A stretch of 20,731 nucleotides of DNA, taken from positions 1 through 20,731 of the forward strand of contig DHIM01000225.1 of the NCBI GenBank assembly GCA_002403785.1. The letters run 5' to 3'. The translations under genes and the position numbers were made by a program. This document shows positions 6,902 through 14,933 of this stretch, one piece after another. A model generated the notes under the pieces. The model was not told the origin of the DNA. It did no database searches and saw only the letters and a program-made list of their open reading frames with translations. Source of the DNA: Clostridium sp. UBA4746 (GTDB lineage: Bacteria; Bacillota; Clostridia; Clostridiales; Clostridiaceae). Within the stretch, counting starts at the first letter, position 1; each line of letters begins with the position of its first letter.

Positions 6902-9397
6902 TCAGATAGCAGAATGTTGCGTTCTATCGATAATATCATCTTGCAGTTCTAATGATAAATCTACAAAGTATGCACTATAACCAGCCACACGAACTAACAG
7001 ATCTTTATATTTTTCCGGATCCTTTTTAGCAGCCAAAAGTGTTGCTTGATTAATTACATTAAATTGCAAATGCCACAACTTCAAATCACACCAACCACGA
7101 ATAAATGACATTAGTTTATGAGTTCCATCTTCACCTGAAACACAGGCTGGACTTAGCTTAATGTTCAAAAGCCTAGCAGCACGTTCATGATAACCACGGT
7201 TTTTTGAAGTATAATTAGACATCAATACTGCGGTCGGTCCTTTAACATCAGCACCATGCGATGCAGATGAGCCGTCTGACAGATTCGTTCCTGCTTTTCT
7301 TCCATTCGGTGTAGCTCCAACAACTTTTCCAAAGGCAACATGCGACGTAACAGGAACATAGCGTAAGTCCATATGAAAGCCTATTTTCTTTGAGTATTTA
7401 TGACTAAATTGTACCCCTTCCAAGTCGATGGCTTTTGCAATCACATCAGCATTTGAATCATTATTTCCGTATTTCGGTGCCCTCATCAACCTTTGACGAA
7501 CTTCTTCGTGACCTTCAAAGTTCTTATCTAATATGTTGCACAGCTCCTGCAGTGTCATATTATTCTTTTCAAAAACCGTTTCTTTAATAGCACATAGTGA
7601 GTCTACCACTGTTCCAAAGCCGATAAAATCGAAATACCCTAAATCGACCCCTCCCTCAATATGAGCGGAATGCAAGTCTTTGTGATTTTTTAAGCATAAA
7701 GCATGCAAGGACGAAGCTAGAGGAGCAGCAAAATGTCTTTCACGCACTTTAACAACAATATATTGTTGTTTAAAAGCTTGTTTGATCAGAAACTCCTGTT
7801 GCAATATATATGCCTTCCAAAAATCGTCCCATGTACGAAAGTCCTCTACTTTACCAGTTGATATGGTTAATAGTTCATCCCCATAAATTTTCATTCGCCC
7901 ATTATTTAAGGTTAGCTCAAGAGCAGCACCTAAATTCACATAAGGGCAAGGACTAGTAAATGTATCGAGATTAGGCATTCTAACCTCTGTGCAACCGGAT
8001 ACAGCATAAGTATTTGCCTGAGAAATATCTGCACCTTTGGCAATCAAGAGAGGAATAACTTCTTCATCATTAATAAGTTTTGGAAAACCTGATCCCTCTT
8101 TAATAGTTTCCGAAACTTCATGTAAATATCTTTCTGGTGATCGTTCATGAATACGCGCAGCCAAGTCAGGATAATTAAACGGGAACTCTCGTTTTGATTC
8201 TAGAAATAAATATGTTAATTCATTTGTAGCATCATCACCATTTTCGTCAACACCACCAACTGTAACAGCTTCCCAGTGTGCACACCCTTGATTAAAAACT
8301 GCTCCTGCTGGACTGATGTATAGATCTAGATATTGAGCCATTCCAAGCCACATGCATTCCAATAACTCCTTAGTTCGATCTTCATCTATTAGGCCTGAAT
8401 CCAAGTCTTTTTTATAAAGCGGATATAAGTATTGATCCATTCTACCATTGGAAACAGTTGCACCAGTTTTTTGCTCTAAGCGAGAAAACATCTGTGTAAA
8501 CCACTGAGTTTGCAATGCTTCACGGAAATTACGAGCTGGATATTCTGGTACTCTATTGCAAATTTCAGATATTGTAAGTAATTCATCCTTGCGAACAGGA
8601 TCAGTTTCTTTTGCTGCCTTTTCCTTCGCTAATACTGCATGACGTTTAGACCACAGTATAATAGCATCTGATACTATAATAATTGCTTGCAGAAATGGCG
8701 CTTTGTCAACCATATCCGTTGGCTCCATTGAATCCAATGCATCTAGCTCTTTTTGTGCATCTTCCTTAATTGATTTATAACCTTTCACTATTGGCTTCTC
8801 AAAGTCATGTACCCATTGGAGAGCTGATCTCATAGATGCTGTCTCATTAACAATAAAACGTGATTTATAAATATCCTGTGGATCATAGGTCACTTTAAGC
8901 ACATCTTCTGGTAAAGAACTAGCTAGATCATCGTAGAAGCTTTTGCCTTTCCAGTAAGGAGCAATTTCCTCATTAATTATCTTAGAATCTTCATCAGCTA
9001 GATAAAAAGGTGCATTCTCACGATTATTAACATTTTCACCTAATTGATCAAGAAAACATCCATCTAGTTCAGGATAAATCAGACCATATTTACCTGGGCA
9101 TCCCACCCTACCCGCTAGTAGCTGATAGTCATCGATATAAACCGGGATATTTTTTGCCACGTGACTAAGTGCCTTTGCCCACCTTAAAATTAAAGGTTGC
9201 CCTTCAGTTATTTTAAAAGATTCCGTGAAATACTTGCCACGTTCGATATCAATTCGGGGCTGTGCATTATTAAATGTATTAAAAATCTTTCCCGTTCTCT
9301 CCCTTGCAAACTCGGTTGAGTTTTGTTTTGATGCATCCGGATTTAACCTCTGTTCTTGGGGAGATAAAACTTCATCACTACAACAATTCAATGGCAT
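6902..9397 (-). CDS. Glycyl radical enzyme, isethionate sulfite-lyase-like
   Basis: An 831-aa enzyme of the pyruvate-formate-lyase/dehydratase superfamily. The glycine radical loop RVAGYSAYF puts the radical at G806. The thiyl site is GCTE with C469 and the general base E471. R190, Q194, W375, C469, E471, R679 and G806 each fall one residue after the positions I recall for isethionate sulfite-lyase (R189, Q193, W374, C468, E470, R678, G805), and that enzyme has almost the same length. Predicted reaction: isethionate to acetaldehyde plus sulfite. A mismatch is V683, where I recall phenylalanine, so a related sulfonate such as dihydroxypropanesulfonate, or another substrate, remains possible. 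No BMC targeting peptide is seen at the N-terminus. AGGAGAT lies 8 bases before the ATG. The transporter is upstream and the activase downstream. Confidence 0.85.
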   Translation of the reverse strand: MPLNCCSDEVLSPQEQRLNPDASKQNSTEFARERTGKIFNTFNNAQPRIDIERGKYFTESFKITEGQPLILRWAKALSHVAKNIPVYIDDYQLLAGRVGCPGKYGLIYPELDGCFLDQLGENVNNRENAPFYLADEDSKIINEEIAPYWKGKSFYDDLASSLPEDVLKVTYDPQDIYKSRFIVNETASMRSALQWVHDFEKPIVKGYKSIKEDAQKELDALDSMEPTDMVDKAPFLQAIIIVSDAIILWSKRHAVLAKEKAAKETDPVRKDELLTISEICNRVPEYPARNFREALQTQWFTQMFSRLEQKTGATVSNGRMDQYLYPLYKKDLDSGLIDEDRTKELLECMWLGMAQYLDLYISPAGAVFNQGCAHWEAVTVGGVDENGDDATNELTYLFLESKREFPFNYPDLAARIHERSPERYLHEVSETIKEGSGFPKLINDEEVIPLLIAKGADISQANTYAVSGCTEVRMPNLDTFTSPCPYVNLGAALELTLNNGRMKIYGDELLTISTGKVEDFRTWDDFWKAYILQQEFLIKQAFKQQYIVVKVRERHFAAPLASSLHALCLKNHKDLHSAHIEGGVDLGYFDFIGFGTVVDSLCAIKETVFEKNNMTLQELCNILDKNFEGHEEVRQRLMRAPKYGNNDSNADVIAKAIDLEGVQFSHKYSKKIGFHMDLRYVPVTSHVAFGKVVGATPNGRKAGTNLSDGSSASHGADVKGPTAVLMSNYTSKNRGYHERAARLLNIKLSPACVSGEDGTHKLMSFIRGWCDLKLWHLQFNVINQATLLAAKKDPEKYKDLLVRVAGYSAYFVDLSLELQDDIIDRTQHSAI

Positions 9398-9452
9398 ATA
9401 TTAGGATCTCCTTTTTTATTTATTTTTATATTATTTTTGTACTGTTTTTGTA

Positions 9453-10910
9453 CTATTTTTGTATTGTTTCTATATTGTTTTGTATCAAATTGTGATTGGC
9501 CACCTTCTGAACCTCTGCGTCATAATTCATGCCCTCGGTATCTACATCCTTACCAATTGGCTCCCACTTAATTACTAAAGCAGTAAAGATACCAATCGCT
9601 GGGACTACTGATAGAACAAGTAACGTTTTCTGTAAACCAACGGCAGCTAACACGATAGGAAAGAAATAGAAACCAATGATGCTACCCACACGAACCATTG
9701 TTTGACCCCACCCCGAACCCAATCCTCTGATTGATGCCGGGTAGGAGAGAGTAGCCATAGACATACCTTGAGCACCTGGACCAAAAGAATGTCCAAAAAT
9801 AAACATACCTATTAACAAGGCTTGAATATATATCGAAAGCTGACTTTTGAAGAGTCCAAGAGTCAGTAGGCAAACAAAGGCAATAATATAACCCGTTATG
9901 GCTAGCTTTCGTGAACCATATTTTCCTACGACATAAGCTTGCCAAGTACCACCTACAATACCAAAACAGTTGAACACAAGCGAGCCCACTATTACCCAGA
10001 GAAATTCCTTACCGAAAAGTAAAGCTGCAATAACCGGTAAATAAAATCCTACAGCGAAATATTCCATACTTTGAGTCGCTGCAATAATCGAAGTCATAAT
10101 AGTTCTTAATCTGTATTGGCTCGAAAATAATATTGAATACGATATTTTAGGCTTTGTTTCTTTCTTAGGCGTCACTAAATCTTCTGGTTGACAGTCCAGA
10201 GTAACCTTGACATCATAAGTTGCTTCAAGGATACGTCCTGTTTCCGTAAGCCCCAAATGATCTGCTGCCCACAGTGGGCTCTCTTCCGTAAAGAACTTCC
10301 TTAAACCCAGTACAACAATTGCTGCTACTGCTCCAAAACCGACTGCCCACCTCCAAAGGTTGGGACCAGCACCTAAAAAGTAAACAGGAAGAATGATTAA
10401 AAATGAGGTCGAGGCTGCTACAAACCACATTCCCTGCCACAAGTTAACCCATTTCCCTTTTCCTTTAAGCGAACTAAACTCAGCAATGTAACTTAGTGCC
10501 ACCGGGAAATCCAATCCTACTCCAATACCCATTATAAAGCGACAAACTGCCAATATCGCAATGTTTGGCGAAAATGCCCCAACGATTGCAGCTATTACGA
10601 AAAACCATAAATCAGCGTACAACATACGCTTCCGTCCAAGCTTATCCACTAGATATCCACCATAAATAGCACCAATCAAAGCCCCAAAACCCATTGCTGC
10701 GGTTAGGCTACCCAATTGAAATGCGGATAGACCAAATTGTGCTTTAAGCTGTACAGCACCAATCCCTAAACTAGTAAAATCATAGGCATCAATAAATACT
10801 CCACCTAGAGCTGTAAAAATTATTATTAGTGCATTCTTTGACGAGCCTGCGTTATTCAAGAAATTAATAACGTCTGATTTTGACCGGATCGTAACTTGTT
10901 GTTGACTCAT
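9453..10910 (-). CDS. MFS metabolite:H+ symporter, probable substrate importer of the GRE operon
   Basis: A 12-helix major facilitator transporter, 485 aa from the chosen start. Motif A is DKLGRKRM in the loop between helices 2 and 3. The RFIMGIGVGLDFPVALSYIAEF-like helix 4-5 region and the long cytoplasmic middle loop (about residues 205-265) are those of the sugar/metabolite:H+ symporter group. It lies 55 bases upstream of the glycyl radical enzyme on the same strand, so it probably imports that enzyme's substrate, by inference a sulfonate such as isethionate. The frame opens at 10928, but GGAAGGGGATG sits between that codon and the ATG at 10908-10910, which is the better start. Confidence 0.85.
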   Translation of the reverse strand: MSQQQVTIRSKSDVINFLNNAGSSKNALIIIFTALGGVFIDAYDFTSLGIGAVQLKAQFGLSAFQLGSLTAAMGFGALIGAIYGGYLVDKLGRKRMLYADLWFFVIAAIVGAFSPNIAILAVCRFIMGIGVGLDFPVALSYIAEFSSLKGKGKWVNLWQGMWFVAASTSFLIILPVYFLGAGPNLWRWAVGFGAVAAIVVLGLRKFFTEESPLWAADHLGLTETGRILEATYDVKVTLDCQPEDLVTPKKETKPKISYSILFSSQYRLRTIMTSIIAATQSMEYFAVGFYLPVIAALLFGKEFLWVIVGSLVFNCFGIVGGTWQAYVVGKYGSRKLAITGYIIAFVCLLTLGLFKSQLSIYIQALLIGMFIFGHSFGPGAQGMSMATLSYPASIRGLGSGWGQTMVRVGSIIGFYFFPIVLAAVGLQKTLLVLSVVPAIGIFTALVIKWEPIGKDVDTEGMNYDAEVQKVANHNLIQNNIETIQK

Positions 10911-10933
10911 ATACACATCCCCTTCCATATCCG

Positions 10934-10964
10934 AGTATAATTTATTTCATACCCTTGTAATCAA
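10934..10964 (-). promoter_or_regulatory. Candidate promoter of the MFS-GRE-activase operon
   Basis: A minus-strand -10 TATACT (10934-10939) is preceded by TTGATT (10959-10964, spacing 19) or TTACAA (10955-10960, spacing 15). Neither spacing is ideal. The leader would be only about 20 bases, which brings the ribosome site close to the transcription start. An activator may be needed. Confidence 0.3.
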
Positions 10965-10993
10965 GTAATTTCAATGTCTTACAAATATATATA

Positions 10994-11064
10994 TAGGAGT
11001 CTACCCAAATTTTTTTCAATTTATATTCACCATAATATTAATTACCTTTTGAGATAGACTCCTA
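10994..11064. repeat. Perfect 10-bp inverted repeat with 51-bp spacer upstream of the GRE operon
   Basis: TAGGAGTCTA (10994-11003) and TAGACTCCTA (11055-11064) are exact reverse complements, separated by 51 AT-rich bases. The pair starts about 30 bases upstream of the proposed -35 of the MFS operon. It could be two operator sites for a looping regulator or the end repeats of a tiny element. No T-tract follows, and the long spacer argues against a terminator. Confidence 0.6.
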
Positions 11065-11174
11065 ATGTCGATAGGTTTACTATTTAACATTATTATATAC
11101 TAAACATATCTGTATTACTACCATTGTTGTTACTTTCATAAATACTATAAGAAACCCCCCTAACAAAAACATAA

Positions 11175-11209
11175 AAACGATATGTGAAATTTATTTTCAC
11201 ATATCGTTT
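11175..11209 (-). terminator. Intrinsic terminator of the MBL-DUF3006 operon
   Basis: A perfect 15-bp stem, AAACGATATGTGAAA (11175-11189) with its complement at 11195-11209, closes a 5-base loop. On the minus strand it is followed by TTATGTTTTTG. It lies about 215 bases past the DUF3006 stop with no gene between, and it also isolates the GRE operon downstream. Nearer the stop, AGTTACAG/CTGTAACT (11397-11404 / 11413-11420) forms another small hairpin without a T-tract. Confidence 0.8.
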
Positions 11210-11425
11210 ACCCTACTCTAAAAATCAATTGTATTCTAATATAAAAGGTACATAAGATTTTAATACTGATCCATCCTAATTTATTGAATTACTCTTTGAA
11301 AACTCAACCTTAACATTAATAACTAAGCTGTCATGGTAAATTATAATTGTCGTATGTTAAAGTAGCAGCTATACGTATGATATAACCAATAGGTATAGTT
11401 ACAGCAGGAGCACTGTAACTTCTAT

Positions 11426-11638
11426 CTATTCCCATAAACCTTCAGTTAATTTTTCAATTTTTATACGCCTTTTTTCAGTTTCTTCTATATCGATAGTAAT
11501 CATATTATTTTCTAAAATTAGTACATCTCCTTCTTTAACTTCAAAAGGTAAGTTAATTTTCAAAATATCTATCATAGTTTTATCCTCTTTTTCACACACT
11601 GCATAAAGCCCCTCAAATCTATCAATAATAACCTTCAC
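11426..11638 (-). CDS. DUF3006 domain protein
   Basis: A 70-aa acidic, strand-rich protein that opens with MKVIIDRFEG and contains the hydrophobic segment PFEVKEGDVLIL (about 31-42), the pattern of DUF3006. It starts with GTG immediately after the TAG of the upstream metallo-beta-lactamase gene, with an ideal AGGAGG site 7 bases before the GTG inside that gene, so the two are translationally coupled. DUF3006 proteins are commonly the small neighbour of ComEC-type beta-lactamase-fold proteins. Their function is unknown. There is no signal peptide, so it probably stays in the cytoplasm while its partner is exported. Confidence 0.8.
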   Translation of the reverse strand: MKVIIDRFEGLYAVCEKEDKTMIDILKINLPFEVKEGDVLILENNMITIDIEETEKRRIKIEKLTEGLWE

Positions 11639-12862
11639 CTAATTACCTCCTGCACATATATTACAAGGATCTGCATGTCCTAAACTTATTGCTTCTTGTT
11701 GAGATCCATCTAAAATTATTTTACTTCTTTTTAAAGTGCTACAATCTTTATCATAGTGATATGACTTTCCATTTGGTGTAAAATAAACTGTCTTATTATT
11801 CACATTGCTTGAAATCTTTGTTTTTGTAATTTGTTTATTAGCTACATTCTTTGATAAAGTATTTGACTTACTAGTAACTGATCCAGTTCCGTTATAAGAG
11901 TAACTTCCTGACTTAACGTTAAAAGTTATATCATTACCATTACTAGTTGCAACTATAGTTCCCTTTTCATCTGTCCTATATACTTTAATACCTTTAGCTT
12001 GAAGTTTCTCCATTGTAGACTTATGAGGATGTCCATAACTATTGCCTTTGCCTACTGAAATAACAGCATATTTAGGATTTACTTTATCTAAAAAAGCCTG
12101 CGAAGTTGAAGAGTTAGAACCATGATGCCCTACCTTAAGCACATCAACACTTACATCAAGACCCTTTGATAGCATTTCATTCTCAGATATATCCTCTGCA
12201 TCTCCGTCAAACATAAAGCTATTATTACCAAAAGTTAATCTAATTACAATTGAATTGTTATTTAAATATTCATAGCCACTACTATTAGGTGCCAAAATTG
12301 TAGCTGTTGCATTTCCTACTTTAAAAGTTTCCAAAACTTTGGGCAACGTAGCTTTCATTCCCTTAGCTTTAATCGCACTTACAACATCTTGAAAGGTCTT
12401 AGTATTTGATGTGGCCTTTGGCATATAAATTTTACCCACCTGAAAACTGTTTATTACGTAGTCCAATCCACCAATGTGATCTTCATGCGGATGAGTACCT
12501 ACAATATAATTAAGCTTTGTAATACCTTGCTGTGATATATAATTTTTAACAGTATTTGAGTCTTCATTATTTCCTGCATCTATTAACATTGATCTTGAGC
12601 CTTGTTGTATTAAAATACTATCTGCTTGTCCCACATCTATATAATGAACTTTTAAATTACCATATACAGCCTTTTTATCATTATTAACTAATGTTGTGTT
12701 TTTATTAGGTTGAAGTGCTTCCTTATTTATACTCACTTTTGACTCTATTGGCCTTGATAAAACTGTCGTAGTAGTATTTCCGGATATACTCGAGCAACCG
12801 GTTAAGCTGAAAATAAGCATTAATCCTAAAAGAGAACTTAGATACCTTTTCATGTTTCTCAT
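11639..12862 (-). CDS. ComEC/Rec2-type metallo-beta-lactamase-fold lipoprotein
   Basis: A 407-aa exported protein. The signal peptide ends in a lipobox (LTGC, C23), so it should be lipid-anchored outside the membrane. After a serine/threonine-rich linker, residues 68-315 form a ComEC-type metallo-beta-lactamase domain: VHYIDVGQADS (72-82), the metal motif H124-x-H126-x-D128-H129, DGD near 219-221, KVGHHGS with H246/H247, and GHPH (277-280). Such domains are hydrolases, probably nucleases. No channel domain is present, so it is not ComEC itself. The C-terminal 55 residues carry H369, C374, C400 and C403 in a small putative zinc module like those at the ends of secreted nucleases. AAGGGGA lies 5 bases before the first ATG, which favours it over the ATG three codons later. 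DUF3006 follows directly. Confidence 0.88.
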   Translation of the reverse strand: MRNMKRYLSSLLGLMLIFSLTGCSSISGNTTTTVLSRPIESKVSINKEALQPNKNTTLVNNDKKAVYGNLKVHYIDVGQADSILIQQGSRSMLIDAGNNEDSNTVKNYISQQGITKLNYIVGTHPHEDHIGGLDYVINSFQVGKIYMPKATSNTKTFQDVVSAIKAKGMKATLPKVLETFKVGNATATILAPNSSGYEYLNNNSIVIRLTFGNNSFMFDGDAEDISENEMLSKGLDVSVDVLKVGHHGSNSSTSQAFLDKVNPKYAVISVGKGNSYGHPHKSTMEKLQAKGIKVYRTDEKGTIVATSNGNDITFNVKSGSYSYNGTGSVTSKSNTLSKNVANKQITKTKISSNVNNKTVYFTPNGKSYHYDKDCSTLKRSKIILDGSQQEAISLGHADPCNICAGGN

Positions 12863-13248
12863 TTTAATCCCCTTATAATAAATTTATTTAATTTAATTCT
12901 AAAATAACATTATCATTCATATATTTATATTCGAGCAATTACATAACTGCTAATACTTTAATCTTTACGGCTTAAAATAAATTGCATACATTAAAACATT
13001 CTATTGTCATTATTCAACAAATATCCACAAATCTCCTTCAAATTTTGTGTAAATAATAAAATTATTGTTTAAAAATAAGAGAGGGTACATATTGTTTATG
13101 TACTCTCCCTATGCAAACTATTATAATTTTATTTATAACTTTTAATTAATATAGATAATGCTCATTTTACGAATATGCTTTTCTTATTTCTTAGCAATTC
13201 ATTTGACGATAGATGAATGAATACTTAATCAACAGTTTAAACGTAATA
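12863..13248. other. Intergenic region with one terminator only
   Basis: This AT-rich gap of 386 bases lies between the aldehyde dehydrogenase stop and the lipoprotein start. Apart from the terminator at 13079-13109 I see no gene, RNA or repeat. The promoter of the lipoprotein operon should lie in its left part, but no pair stands out. Confidence 0.6.
13079..13109 (-). terminator. Intrinsic terminator of the aldehyde dehydrogenase gene
   Basis: GAGAGGGTACATA (13079-13091) pairs with TATGTACTCTCCC (13097-13109) with one G-T wobble and one mismatch around a 5-base loop. On the minus strand it is followed by TTATTTTTAAAC. It lies 140 bases after the stop of the dehydrogenase. Confidence 0.7.
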
Positions 13249-14640
13249 CTATTTTAATATTTTTCTTATAAGTTTAGTTCTATTTCCATAAGGAGGAAAA
13301 ATAAGCTTTATATCTATAGAAGTACTTTTCTTTAGTACACTTTTCCTGTGAGAGAAAGTTTCAAAACTATCCTTACCATGATATGAACCCATGCCAGAAT
13401 TTCCGACTCCACCAAAAGGCATATTGGAACTTGCAACATGCGATATAGTATCATTTACACATCCTCCTCCAAAAGAAATCCTACTAAGAACTTTAGCTTC
13501 AACGTTTTTGTCTTCTGTGAAAATATATAGCGATAAAGGCTTTGGTCTATCATTTATCATTTCAATTACTTCTTCTAAATCTTCATATTCAAGTATTGGC
13601 ATAATGGGCCCAAATATTTCATCTTGCATAACTGCATCCTGCCAATTCACTTTACTAATAATTGTTGGTTCAATGTACAAAGTACCGGCATTTGAATGCC
13701 CACCATAAATAATTTTATTCTTATCCTTCTCAATTATTGCAGCCAATCTTTCAAACTGCCTGCTGTTAATAATTCTGCCATAATCACTACTTTTAGAAGC
13801 ATCCTCACCATAAAAACTTACTACTATGGTTTTTAACTTTTCTATAAAACTTTCTTTTATATATTTGTGCACAAATATATAATCAGGAGCTATACAGGTT
13901 TGTCCTACATTTATAAGTTTGCCCCATAATATTCTTTTAGCGGCTAAATCTAAATTAGCGGTTTTATCCACTATTACTGGACTTTTCCCACCAAGTTCAA
14001 GAGTTACAGGCACTAGATTTTCAGCAGCTGCTTTCATCACTATTCTCCCAACTGGCACACTACCAGTAAAGAATATGTAATCAAAAGGTAAATTGATAAG
14101 ATTTGAAGTAGTCTCTTTTTCACCTTCAATAACCCGTATATATTTTTCTTCAAAAGTTTCTTCAATGATTTTTTTCACTAAAGATGAAACAGTAGGTGTA
14201 CTTTCAGAAGGCTTTAAAATAGCACAATTCCCAGCAGCTATAGCCCCTACCAAAGGTTCAATTAAAAGCTGAAATGGATAATTAAAAGGACCTATTATTA
14301 GCACTGTTCCATAGGGTTCATACATAATATACCCCTTAGAAGGAAACTGATGCAAGGTCGTTCTAACTTTTTTGGTCTTAGCCCAATTCTTTGAATTCTT
14401 AATAAAATTACCTATGCTATCTAAAACAAAACCAATCTCGGTACCGTAAGCTTCAAATTCACTTTTACCTAAATCCCTGTACAAGGCATTTATTATCTCT
14501 TTCTCATATTTTTTTATAACGTTTTTCAACCTTTTAAGTGCAGAAATTCTATAATCTATGTTCCTTGTTTCATCTGTATGAAAAAACTTATTATGTTCGC
14601 TAAGCATACTTTGCGCCGCTGCTTGGTCAATTATTTCCAT
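13249..14640 (-). CDS. Aldehyde dehydrogenase, class 3-like, NAD(P)-dependent
   Basis: A 463-aa soluble enzyme oxidising an aldehyde to the acid with NAD(P). The catalytic set is complete: N120 in GPFNYP, K143 in LKPSE, the base E215 in LELGGKSP, and the nucleophile C249 in GQTCIAPDY. The short length, the PFNYPFQL segment and the C-terminal FPPYGNRTK place it with the class 3/fatty-aldehyde type (ALDH3, YwdH-like) and not with CoA-acylating enzymes. GGAGG lies 8 bases before the ATG. It is a single gene with its own terminator. Acetaldehyde from the GRE operon is a conceivable substrate, but the two are separated by another operon, so I do not infer a link. Confidence 0.92.
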   Translation of the reverse strand: MEIIDQAAAQSMLSEHNKFFHTDETRNIDYRISALKRLKNVIKKYEKEIINALYRDLGKSEFEAYGTEIGFVLDSIGNFIKNSKNWAKTKKVRTTLHQFPSKGYIMYEPYGTVLIIGPFNYPFQLLIEPLVGAIAAGNCAILKPSESTPTVSSLVKKIIEETFEEKYIRVIEGEKETTSNLINLPFDYIFFTGSVPVGRIVMKAAAENLVPVTLELGGKSPVIVDKTANLDLAAKRILWGKLINVGQTCIAPDYIFVHKYIKESFIEKLKTIVVSFYGEDASKSSDYGRIINSRQFERLAAIIEKDKNKIIYGGHSNAGTLYIEPTIISKVNWQDAVMQDEIFGPIMPILEYEDLEEVIEMINDRPKPLSLYIFTEDKNVEAKVLSRISFGGGCVNDTISHVASSNMPFGGVGNSGMGSYHGKDSFETFSHRKSVLKKSTSIDIKLIFPPYGNRTKLIRKILK

Positions 14641-14816
14641 ATTAAAACCTCCATTCGATTATTAATTTTAATTTCATTTCTCCAACTTTGTTACAAACTT
14701 TTTCATTATAAAACTTTATAAATAAGAATGAATTGTAAAAATGTCAGCTATAATTCGACATAAACTCTCAAAATACTTGCATTATTTTTTTATTATGGTA
14801 CTATTATGTTTTAATA

Positions 14817-14917
14817 GCCGAATTTTCCAAAGGAATTACCGGGGATTAAATTTTGGGGTGAAGCTTTATAGCAAAGCAGGGTACCTCTACCCTAACCCGT
14901 CAACTAACCTGGGAGGC
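14817..14917 (+). ncRNA. ydaO/yuaA-type c-di-AMP riboswitch
   Basis: The sequence from GCC at 14817 to GGC at 14915-14917 carries the core of the ydaO class: GCCGAA at the 5' side, ACCGGGGA near 14839, GGGGTGAA near 14854, a GGGTA-CCTC-TACCC hairpin at 14879-14892, then AACCCGTCAACTAACC and GGGAGGC closing the first helix. These riboswitches bind cyclic di-AMP, usually turn expression off, and are classically found upstream of wall hydrolases and osmolyte transporters. Here the next gene is a LysM-SleB hydrolase. The AAGGAGGAG ribosome site begins 3 bases after the aptamer, leaving no space for a terminator, so control is probably translational. Confidence 0.85.
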
Positions 14918-14933
14918 ACAAGGAGGAGAAATA

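Noticed and set aside
13391..13708. Plus-strand 105-aa open frame within the aldehyde dehydrogenase gene
   Set aside because: Antisense shadow of a well-conserved enzyme, without ribosome site.
13249..14640. Aldehyde dehydrogenase as a dedicated partner of the sulfonate-lyase operon (acetaldehyde oxidation)
   Set aside because: It lies beyond a separate lipoprotein operon with its own terminators and is of the class 3 type, so a pathway link is not supported.
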